NCBI RefSeq assembly: GCF_038446955.1
Contig: NZ_CP151803.1
Coordinates: 4,464,001-4,528,000 of the forward strand
Reading direction: 5' to 3'
DNA: 64,000 nucleotides
Origin: Pedobacter sp. FW305-3-2-15-E-R2A2
GTDB lineage: Bacteria; Bacteroidota; Bacteroidia; Sphingobacteriales; Sphingobacteriaceae
Of the stretch, positions 53,182-61,240 are shown in pieces. The position numbers were made by a program, and so were the translations under genes. Position 1 is the stretch's first letter. Each line of letters opens with the position of its first letter. A model generated the notes under the pieces. The model did not search any database, had not been told where the DNA came from, and saw only the letters and a list, made by a program, of their open reading frames with translations.

Positions 53182-54828
53182 TTACAACGTATCACTGAGC
53201 AGCTTAACCTCATTTAAATAGTCTTTCGATAAAGCAAAATCATCCAGATGATAGACAGATAGATTAAACAATAGACCTTCAATACTTCTCAGACGACCAC
53301 CATAAAGAGCTGTCCTGGCTGCACGATCAAGCCCTTTAATATAGGAGTAACTGAACTGCTCATTTTCTCCGCCGATTTTCAAATACCATGTTCGGTTGGC
53401 GACAAAGATTCCTCCATAAAACTGTTTACAATTCGTCTCAACTTTAGCATCAATCAGCGTAGATACCTCAAAATTCTGATAAAATCTCTTTTTGGTATTG
53501 TGGTTAAGTATATTAAAAACTGATCCGGAATGAGGTACTACAAGCTCACACATTTCATCACGAAGAAGTTGTACGGCCTCAACAATCTGATCAATATCAA
53601 CAAAAAAATCAATTTCTTGCATTAATAAAATTTTGCTCTCCAGCTTTTCTAAAAACACGTTGATTTCCAGCTGTGCTAAGGTATATTCATTAATGCTTTC
53701 GATTTTGACATTCCCTTGAGTAAGGTCTATATTTAGCAAGGGTGATTTTGACAAATTTATAATAGAAATATTGGTATCAAAGTTTCGCAATACCCATTTC
53801 GTTATAAATTCTAATTTTGCTGATTGTTCTTCTGACCTTGAAATATAAACAAACGTTACATCATGTAACTTAATTCGTTGGCTGTTTATATAGCTTTTTA
53901 TTTCCTCGACATATTTTTGGCTACACCTCGTAGCGTCAACATAACGGAAATCGGTTTTATATGGGGATTTATTATTAAAATCAGCTTTATGAAATAGAAT
54001 ATGTGCGTTTTCTTCAGTAACACCGGCATTATGAAAGATTTTGCATTCCTCCCACCGCCCTATGTTTTCACTGGGCCAGCAAAAATCCAGCTCTGGATCA
54101 ACTGTTATCTTATGGCCAAATTTCACACCATTCCAGAGTAATGACCACATGTCGGCACACCATGGCTGGATTTTGTTAGCAAAAGAAAGGCCGCTAGAAT
54201 TTTCAACAGTATTGTTGTAATCCTTCTCCAGTCTATAAATCTGAGTATGCAGGTAATTATATAAATTACTAGAATCCCTTTCCACACATTCCCAAAAAAA
54301 TGAATTCGTGTTCTTTATCAAACCTTGTGCCCCACCAGAAATTTTTAGTGCGGAAATTTTTTCTTTACCAACATCAAGAATATCACACATTTCGTGAAAA
54401 AGATCCACTCCGCAGCTTTTTAAGTGATTGACCCCGATATAGCTGTCAGTATTAGAAAAATACCAAAGATCATCCTTCAGCATATAGTCAAATGATGGTA
54501 CCTCTCTAAAAATGATATCTGAATCATGATAGAAAACCGACTCATTAGATAATGAAGGAAATCGATCAAAATGCTGTTTAATGATATGCGGCCTAATGGT
54601 AGATTCATATAAATTTTTTGGCCTGGTATCTTTATAAAAGAAAAACTGAGCTAAAGTATTGGCACTGGCAAAAGCTGTTATCCGGGGATCAATTTCATTT
54701 AAATCCTGATAACCAAATAAAACATGGATATCTTCTCTCTTAATGCCTAATCTGCTAAAATTGAAAAGTTGAACTTCTAATTGCCACTTAAAATAAAATG
54801 TAGCTGGCTGAGCCGACAAATAAATCAT
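53182..54828 (-). CDS. Two-domain glycosyltransferase-like protein of lanthipeptide cluster
   Basis: A 548-aa soluble protein. The N-terminal half has a GT-A-like fold with FYHDSDIIF (DxD-type motif at 101-104) and conserved ISGGAQGLIK. The C-terminal half (about 310-548) resembles a second GT-A domain: FVDIDQIVEA, FYGGIFVANRTWYLKIGGEN, EQFSYSYIKGLDRAAR, the last like the GGxxExFxxWGxEDxDLxxR signature of GT7/GT27-type enzymes. It is the last gene of the lanthipeptide-type unit (101 bp after the LanC-like gene), so it may glycosylate the modified peptide; alternatively it acts on surface glycans. Confidence 0.65.
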   Translation of the reverse strand: MIYLSAQPATFYFKWQLEVQLFNFSRLGIKREDIHVLFGYQDLNEIDPRITAFASANTLAQFFFYKDTRPKNLYESTIRPHIIKQHFDRFPSLSNESVFYHDSDIIFREVPSFDYMLKDDLWYFSNTDSYIGVNHLKSCGVDLFHEMCDILDVGKEKISALKISGGAQGLIKNTNSFFWECVERDSSNLYNYLHTQIYRLEKDYNNTVENSSGLSFANKIQPWCADMWSLLWNGVKFGHKITVDPELDFCWPSENIGRWEECKIFHNAGVTEENAHILFHKADFNNKSPYKTDFRYVDATRCSQKYVEEIKSYINSQRIKLHDVTFVYISRSEEQSAKLEFITKWVLRNFDTNISIINLSKSPLLNIDLTQGNVKIESINEYTLAQLEINVFLEKLESKILLMQEIDFFVDIDQIVEAVQLLRDEMCELVVPHSGSVFNILNHNTKKRFYQNFEVSTLIDAKVETNCKQFYGGIFVANRTWYLKIGGENEQFSYSYIKGLDRAARTALYGGRLRSIEGLLFNLSVYHLDDFALSKDYLNEVKLLSDTL

Positions 54829-54929
54829 AGGTTGTAAGTTAATTTAACAAGTAAATCCATATTTACTTTGCAAGGATCATGTTAGTCCGTCCTGTTTAGC
54901 TATTGTCGATCTGTTTATTTTGATTTCCA

Positions 54930-55985
54930 TCATTCATGAAAGTTATACAGATGGGCATATCTGGATACATGATTAAGGAATTTTTTATTGGAACAACCAA
55001 ATAGGATCACAAAAATTGACAAACCATTCAAAATACCAGGATTATTGATTTTAGTTTGTTTTTCAAGATTAAACTTAAAAAATACAGACAGCTGAGTTCT
55101 AATTTTCTCTCTGTACTTAGCCCATAGTTTATGGTCATTCCTTAAAAAAAGATAAATACAAAATAATTCCGGTAAATTAATTTTGTATTTCAGGTTAATC
55201 TGCTCAATATTAGCCTCATTGGCAATGCCTTCTACAACCTCTTTGTCTATGACACCGGATTGAAGAAAACTCAACAGGATAAGCTCATAGGGATTAAGTA
55301 CAATCTTTAGACCTGAAACAGACATGCTATCTATTTGTATTAAAATTTGTCCCGCAATACCTTTATAGATATTTTTCTCAATCAGATATTTGGCCAAGGA
55401 ATAGACGGTGTATATAAAGGTAACTGATCCTGAAGTATAATTCAGACCATGATCGGCCAAACTACTCAACTTCCTTTGTAATTTAACTGTGATTTCCAGC
55501 AGACATTCCAAAATGATTTGCAAAAACAATGTTTTCTTTCCGCTCATCTTTTTATTAGCTATTTTGTTGATCAAATAGTAGCAAAGCGATATTCGCCCGG
55601 AAACTGTAGAGATGTCATTTATATTTTTTCTGTCAAAGAGAATGCTTTCATCGAATTTTTGGAAAAAATCTGAACTTTTAAATTCAATAATATTCGCATG
55701 ATTTAAAAGTTCAATAAAATTACCCATCGCCAGAATATCATAAGGATACGATAAATAATCGTTGCTTTTAACATCCCTGAGTACACAAACTAATGCATCA
55801 ATGCCTCTATCATAATATAAACTATCATCATTTTCATATCCAAATAATAAAAATGTCGCCGCAATCCCAACACCACCGAAAAAAGGGTCCGAACCGACTG
55901 AATAGCTAGCCAAAATACCCGACAATTGATTTAATGATTCTGTGCATACCAACGTATCTTCAGCATCTCCCTTCATAACTATCAT
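54930..55985 (-). CDS. LanC-like protein lacking zinc ligands
   Basis: A 351-aa protein built of helical hairpins with glycine-rich loops at regular spacing (DPFFGGVGIAATFLL, TVSGRISLCYYLI, HGLNYTSGSVTFIYTVYSLA, NPGILNGLSIFVILFG), as in the LanC alpha/alpha toroid. The WCxG and CHG zinc motifs are absent. It lies 42 bp after the TPR gene and two genes after LanM. It may be a non-catalytic scaffold, an immunity protein or a zinc-independent cyclase. The assignment rests on pattern and context. Confidence 0.5.
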   Translation of the reverse strand: MIVMKGDAEDTLVCTESLNQLSGILASYSVGSDPFFGGVGIAATFLLFGYENDDSLYYDRGIDALVCVLRDVKSNDYLSYPYDILAMGNFIELLNHANIIEFKSSDFFQKFDESILFDRKNINDISTVSGRISLCYYLINKIANKKMSGKKTLFLQIILECLLEITVKLQRKLSSLADHGLNYTSGSVTFIYTVYSLAKYLIEKNIYKGIAGQILIQIDSMSVSGLKIVLNPYELILLSFLQSGVIDKEVVEGIANEANIEQINLKYKINLPELFCIYLFLRNDHKLWAKYREKIRTQLSVFFKFNLEKQTKINNPGILNGLSIFVILFGCSNKKFLNHVSRYAHLYNFHE

Positions 55986-56027
55986 CTTTTTATTATGCTC
56001 TAAATCTATTTTTGGACTCCACCGACA

Positions 56028-57077
56028 TTAATTTTTCAACATTGCGTATATATACTGAGAATTTTCATCTGGAGAATCGAATTCTGAATTGGTCTTCCGT
56101 ATCACCGTCATTTGCAGGGAATACCATTTAAAAAAATTCTTATAATCTTCCATTGTAAGGTAATACTTTGACAACACCATAGATAGTTTAACCGAAATTT
56201 CCGCACAACTGAGCAACTCTTCGTCATCAAAATTAACCAGGATATTAAACGTACTCTTGCCAATTTTATTAATAAACTTAACCGGATAATTTTCTGTAAT
56301 TAAAAAATATAGAAAATCATAGGAAAGATGTAAAAAATCAGATCGGTTAAAGAGGTCTTCCGTCTGTTTTACCAGATTATATCTATAATTAGAAGCGATC
56401 TTAAAATCAATATAAATATCTATTGGTTTAATGTTATAGGTAAGCGCTTTAAATCTATAGGCACTGGCCAGATAGTTCTCACATACCAATGGAGGATAAT
56501 TTGATTTATATTTTAACCTCAGATGAATAGACTGACAAAATAGTCCACCTGCAATATTCTTATTTGAAAAATACCTATAATAGAGTAACCCAATTGAAAC
56601 ACAACAAGATGCAAAAAAAGAATTCAATTCTCTGACTAGATCTTTATCAGACACAAACGCTGTATACACTTCCTTTAAAGTCTCCAGCGCTTTATCAAAC
56701 CTTCTTAACCGTTCATAAAGTTGTGCAATTTGGAGCTTCATGAAAATCCCATTAATTGCCGATTCGATAGTGTCATCCAACATCTCCAGGCAACGAAAAA
56801 ATGATTCAATTGCCATTTGATAACTTTCTTCCATTGCATACAAAAAAGAAACGCAATAAACTTCAAATGGAAACGCCAACTGCGCTACTTTTATGTGCTG
56901 ATAATTAACAAAAACATCTCTTTCAAGTGGCTGCTTAGATTTATATTTCGTATCCAACTCAGGATGTTTTCCGTAATAAAAATCAATAATTTGTTTTGTG
57001 GTTTTAGAATATTCATCAAAGTTTTTCTTATCCACATGTTTTACAGATTTAAAAAAATAGTTATTTTCTTTAACCAT
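56028..57077 (-). CDS. Helical-repeat (TPR-like) protein of lanthipeptide cluster
   Basis: A 349-aa soluble protein with no signal peptide. It is helical, with TPR-like stretches at about 65-150 (QMAIESFFRCLEMLDDTIES, LYERLRRFDKALETLKEVYT). No enzyme motif. The gene sits between LanM (51 bp) and the LanC-like gene (42 bp) in one operon. It probably holds pathway proteins together or binds the precursor; no known family can be named. AT-rich codon use matches the rest of the island. Confidence 0.5.
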   Translation of the reverse strand: MVKENNYFFKSVKHVDKKNFDEYSKTTKQIIDFYYGKHPELDTKYKSKQPLERDVFVNYQHIKVAQLAFPFEVYCVSFLYAMEESYQMAIESFFRCLEMLDDTIESAINGIFMKLQIAQLYERLRRFDKALETLKEVYTAFVSDKDLVRELNSFFASCCVSIGLLYYRYFSNKNIAGGLFCQSIHLRLKYKSNYPPLVCENYLASAYRFKALTYNIKPIDIYIDFKIASNYRYNLVKQTEDLFNRSDFLHLSYDFLYFLITENYPVKFINKIGKSTFNILVNFDDEELLSCAEISVKLSMVLSKYYLTMEDYKNFFKWYSLQMTVIRKTNSEFDSPDENSQYIYAMLKN

Positions 57078-57128
57078 TATTTCTTAAGATTTAGATAGGT
57101 TTGCAACAGGATTCTTCTCATCATTGAA

Positions 57129-60100
57129 TTACAAAAACAATAATGATGGCAGGGTTGGATTAACGGTCGATTTAAGTAGATTGTATCCAATGCCAGCCAC
57201 TCCATAATACAAGCCTGTAACAAGAGGATTTGTATAAGCCCCCCCACATTTCAATCCTTCAACACCATCGTAATTTTCCTTTAGCTTGTTGATAATAAAA
57301 GAACCATCATATTTTTCATCCAACAACTTTCTTATTTCCAACATCCCCAGACTACCAGATCCTATAGAATAGTCGTTACTATGAATATCAAGAATAGAAT
57401 TATCTATATTTTTTCTGGCAATTTCAATCTCTCGCTCCATCAACTCATTGGTATAATATTTAGAGCTTAATAATCTGCTTAATGCAATTCCCGCAGAGCC
57501 ATTACCCCAGGAATGATGAATATCACCGATAAATTCATCTGATTTATGCCATATGAGTTTCCCTAAGTCCAGCAAACTTTGATCATATTCCAATGCCCCA
57601 ATCCCCAGATCTTGATATTTATTCATTTGAGTAATGTCAGCAAGCTTTAGCAAAGCATAAGAAATAGAGGAATTTCCATGGGCGAAACCACCCCACTTGT
57701 CGAATAATTTTTTCCGCCAGGTAACCAAATTACCCTCCCTGTGGCTGTTATGAATTAAATGATCGCCAGCTTTTAGTAACAAATTATAGATATCAAGATT
57801 CTGGCTACGCTCGTAAAACCGCATTAGAATTAACAGCGCACCTGTGGACCCTGAAAAGTAGGAATAGTTGGAATCCATTCCGATTTTTTGATTAAAATAT
57901 TCCAGGATAAACTGGAAAGACTTTTCCTCTATTTTGTAGCGTTCATAGCCCAATATTTCATTTGCAATAGTTATAAAGTATAAGGTGCTAACAGGAAAAT
58001 TAATAACACCAATTTTGGAAGATGGATTTTCTAAAAACCATTTTTTGTTTTGTTCGAAAAATTCCAAAGATTGATTAAATATTCGATCTGCGGTATGAAT
58101 GTATTTCTCTTCATTATAGGTTTTGAACAACGCGATAAAATAAATACCTAAGCCCTCAGATCCTTGAAAAATATCGCAATTTTGCAGACCTTGATTCCAA
58201 AGGTCATCTTTTGTAAGCGTATAATCAATATAAGAAAAATAGTCATCGTTCTTCCCTGGATGATTTAAATTCAACAGAAACTGACCAATATCTTTTGTTG
58301 GGTCCTTTGTATAACCAGCCCCACTTTCTTCCACTGATTTTTTTTCATACACTATATTTGGAGAATAATTATTGTGAATAAACAAGGCCCTTCGCACGAT
58401 ATTCAGCTGCTGAAGAATAATGTGTTCATCTAGATTTGATAACCTCTCCAGTGCAAAATCAAATCCGGATTTTTGAAAAAAATCTTTTACTATGACCTCT
58501 CCTTTATCATCCAACAAATCTCTGGAAGAGGGTTTAGTTGAGAAATAAGGTACTTCATTATTACATAATTGTTTGATTTCACTATCAATAACACTTCCAG
58601 GTACATACACATGATCATATCCTCTCCAAAGCATTTCGAATAATTTCATATATTCATAATGGTCAGACATATAAGAAGGGAAATATGACTCCTTAAGTAG
58701 TGAAGAATAGACGTGAGTTAGTCTTACAAGTATTCTCGACGAGATTTGATCAACTATTTCAGTTTTCGATTTTATGAAATCGATAAGAGCCGATTTATTT
58801 TGCATTAAAAACAAAAGACCATAATTAAGCCCATTCTCAAAATCCAGACAGTATTTATCGATAGGAATTCTAACACCGTTACTTGAGGGCAAATTATAAT
58901 CAGAGGAAGATACTTTAACTTTCGACAACTCTATCTCGTTGTTGTTAGCGACATAGACATTATACTTCTGTCCGGAAACCTGACTAATCCCACTATTACT
59001 AAAACCTTCGTTATTAAATGTTTCAAAACCATAAGACGGTATAATTCCTGTTTTAATTACACTTTCTAAAAAGAATATACCAGCATTTGATTTAGTAATA
59101 TAATCTTTTCCCTCCCTATATTGAGGAAGAAGGAACATTTCAAGATCAAAAAACACAGGTATATTTTTATGAACAATAATATTGTCGGATATTAAATCCT
59201 GTATGTTTAGTACATATGCTATTGCTGTATTTATTCCCTGAAAATAGTAAAATTCGCCAACATCCGCCCCTGCGAATTCAGAATCATATGCCAGCCCTAA
59301 TTGCCATCCATAACTCCCTTTGCATATCACCGAACTGCATGATAAACTCTCCGGCAAGCCGATTGAGATTAAAAAATCAATGAAAGACTTAAAAAACACA
59401 TCACTTGTCAGATTTTTAGGCTTGTAATACAAATCTATAATTTCATCCGTTTCTGTTTTAAACTGAAATTGGGCACTTGTCTTCCATTCTTTATGAGGAT
59501 CACCTAAAAACAGCTTTATTTCAAAAATACACAGTGAATTATCTTTTAATAAATCCCGAGAAATTTCATTCCAATCCTGCTTAAATCTTTCCAGAACTGA
59601 ACTTACATTTGTCTTTAAAAAGACAAGAAAACCATTTAAAACAGAAAGTAGAACGGGGTAAGATTCAAAAAAATATTCTATCCATTCATTTGAATTTGCG
59701 ATATCTAATATGAATTCTTTTTGATTTTGTGAACTATCTTCCTTTTCGTATGCATCTAAGTAGACATAGTATTCAAAAAGAGCAACCGGACTTAATATAT
59801 TGGAAATTATGCCGCACAATTCCGTAAACAAGCAACTTCTTACGTTTTCCTCATTAAGCTTATGAGAATTCTGCAACTCATTGATCAAATTTTCTATAGA
59901 TACCATGCCGTATTCCCGAAGCACCTTAACAGAAAATTTTGAAATGATTCTTTCCTTGCCCTCTTCGTTATCTAATACAAAAGAAGCTTTATCAAAGGGC
60001 CGCTTCTCGTTTAAAATCAGGAGTTGACGCAAAAACTCTTTTTCCTCTAAAGAAGCTTCGTGGGATTTGTATTCCTTCAATACGTTTAAAAAATCAGCAT

Positions 60101-60194
60101 CGTCAGTGCAATTAACACTCAGCTTTCTATGCTCCCATATGTCGAAATCTCTAAAATTAACAGTTGTTTTTTTCCAATCCTCAATGATATCCAT
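57129..60194 (-). CDS. LanM-type (class II) lanthipeptide synthetase with altered active sites
   Basis: A 1021-aa protein. Dehydratase domain (DUF4135-type, about 110-600): Lys258 in YYKPK, Asp333 and Asn338 in DLISDN, Asp350 in FFDLEM, Arg487 and Thr493 in RILVRLT, and EVPYF. The His normally between Asp and Asn (DLHxEN) is Ile335. LanC-like cyclase domain (about 670-1021): GFAHG (836-840) is present, but WCxG is SWGNG (895-899) and CHG is GSG (945-947), so all three zinc ligands are missing. It ends PTLPSLLFL, as LanM proteins do. It should phosphorylate and eliminate Ser/Thr of the precursor; ring closure by this copy is doubtful. Confidence 0.82.
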   Translation of the reverse strand: MDIIEDWKKTTVNFRDFDIWEHRKLSVNCTDDADFLNVLKEYKSHEASLEEKEFLRQLLILNEKRPFDKASFVLDNEEGKERIISKFSVKVLREYGMVSIENLINELQNSHKLNEENVRSCLFTELCGIISNILSPVALFEYYVYLDAYEKEDSSQNQKEFILDIANSNEWIEYFFESYPVLLSVLNGFLVFLKTNVSSVLERFKQDWNEISRDLLKDNSLCIFEIKLFLGDPHKEWKTSAQFQFKTETDEIIDLYYKPKNLTSDVFFKSFIDFLISIGLPESLSCSSVICKGSYGWQLGLAYDSEFAGADVGEFYYFQGINTAIAYVLNIQDLISDNIIVHKNIPVFFDLEMFLLPQYREGKDYITKSNAGIFFLESVIKTGIIPSYGFETFNNEGFSNSGISQVSGQKYNVYVANNNEIELSKVKVSSSDYNLPSSNGVRIPIDKYCLDFENGLNYGLLFLMQNKSALIDFIKSKTEIVDQISSRILVRLTHVYSSLLKESYFPSYMSDHYEYMKLFEMLWRGYDHVYVPGSVIDSEIKQLCNNEVPYFSTKPSSRDLLDDKGEVIVKDFFQKSGFDFALERLSNLDEHIILQQLNIVRRALFIHNNYSPNIVYEKKSVEESGAGYTKDPTKDIGQFLLNLNHPGKNDDYFSYIDYTLTKDDLWNQGLQNCDIFQGSEGLGIYFIALFKTYNEEKYIHTADRIFNQSLEFFEQNKKWFLENPSSKIGVINFPVSTLYFITIANEILGYERYKIEEKSFQFILEYFNQKIGMDSNYSYFSGSTGALLILMRFYERSQNLDIYNLLLKAGDHLIHNSHREGNLVTWRKKLFDKWGGFAHGNSSISYALLKLADITQMNKYQDLGIGALEYDQSLLDLGKLIWHKSDEFIGDIHHSWGNGSAGIALSRLLSSKYYTNELMEREIEIARKNIDNSILDIHSNDYSIGSGSLGMLEIRKLLDEKYDGSFIINKLKENYDGVEGLKCGGAYTNPLVTGLYYGVAGIGYNLLKSTVNPTLPSLLFL

Positions 60195-60664
60195 ACAAAA
60201 ATATAAAGCACTAAATATATACTATATAATTTACCGTTAAATTATACTTAAATTAAAATTCTATCCTAAAAAAACAAAAATCAACTTCGTATTATAATAC
60301 CTCAATAACGTGTTGAAAGAAAACAGAATCCACTTCTAAAAAAACTCAATTATTAATCGATAATTCAAATCAATAAATACAAATCCTATTTTATTGAACC
60401 AGGACTCACTGCCAATCAAGAAAATACATTTTACACAAAGAAACAAAAGCATAATAAACCTATCTCCGGAAACGATCGATAATTAATTAAAGCACTCCTG
60501 GAAATGATTGATGTCAGTTATTTCTGAATCCTGAAATAACTGCTATTTTAACTCAATGGAACACCACTTTAGCTAAGGTGTCCCATTGAATCCTTAATAA
60601 CTACTGGTTAATTACTTTATACTATCTACTAACCTTAGCTGTTATCAGAATAAATAATTGACAA
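60195..60664 (-). promoter_or_regulatory. AT-rich spacer with two attenuator-like hairpins
   Basis: The 470-bp gap between precursor and LanM genes. Just past the precursor stop, TCAATGG-ACACC arms (60553-60565 and 60577-60589, one mismatch) form a 13-bp stem, then CAGTTATTTC / GAAATAACTG (60515-60524, 60533-60542) form a perfect 10-bp stem. Neither has a strong U-tract on the minus strand. They probably let the precursor be made in excess over LanM. The remaining part is very AT-rich with no ORF. Confidence 0.55.
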
Positions 60665-60859
60665 TTAATCAGCGCCAACTGTAACTTTTTTACAAACGCA
60701 AGTATTGTCGCAACATACCTGACCACTTGTACTTGAGGTTCCAGCTCCACTAAGAAGAGACATTCCTCCGGTAATAAATTGTAAATCTTCTTTACTTAAC
60801 ATTTGACCTACTTCTTTCAAAGCAATACGGCTTTTGGCTTTCAATAATTTCTTTTTCAT
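60665..60859 (-). CDS. Lanthipeptide-type precursor peptide with double-Gly leader
   Basis: A 64-aa peptide from the ATG at 60859 (MKKKLLKAKSRIALKEVGQM). The leader (1-32) ends LSKEDLQFITGG, a double-glycine cleavage site. The 32-residue core (33-64) has nine Ser/Thr, mostly before the cysteines, and four Cys in CCDNTCVC (49, 50, 54, 56), then KKVTVGAD. The gene precedes LanM in the same direction. The leader resembles GG-type natural-product precursors of Bacteroidota. No C39 peptidase/transporter is in the window. Confidence 0.82.
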   Translation of the reverse strand: MKKKLLKAKSRIALKEVGQMLSKEDLQFITGGMSLLSGAGTSSTSGQVCCDNTCVCKKVTVGAD

Positions 60860-61240
60860 GATTCTAATTTTAAGTTTGATTAATAAATAATTTACGATAT
60901 AAATATATTTGTTATTATTGAATAACAAAATAATTAATTAATATTATTTTAATAACAAAGCAGAACCTAAAATCCATAAATTACATTTTAAGTCATAAAT
61001 AGCAAAAAAAAGCATAAAATGCAGCCAATAGAAAAATTAAGGCGGGAAATTATAAATAATAATTTCCTATTTTCACATCAGCAACAAAGCCATCAAAAAA
61101 AACGCATTTTCTTATTTTTAATAAATAAAATGCATTTTAGATTACTAATGACATCCAACATAGAACAACAGAACCTCATTTAACGACAATTCACAATTAA
61201 CCGGATATTTTTCAGACACCTTTTATCCTGCACGGCTTAT
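60860..61240. promoter_or_regulatory. Divergent control region of precursor and outer-membrane barrel genes
   Basis: On the minus strand TTTG (60956-60959) and TTATTTTG (60926-60933), 22 nt apart, form a likely precursor promoter. TTTGTTATT-ATTG-AATAACAAA (60908-60929) is a 9-bp inverted repeat over the start site, and a third AATAACAAA lies at 60951-60959, over the -33 box. This arrangement suggests a repressor or activator site. No clear promoter is seen for the plus-strand barrel gene. The rest is AT-rich without ORFs. Confidence 0.45.
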
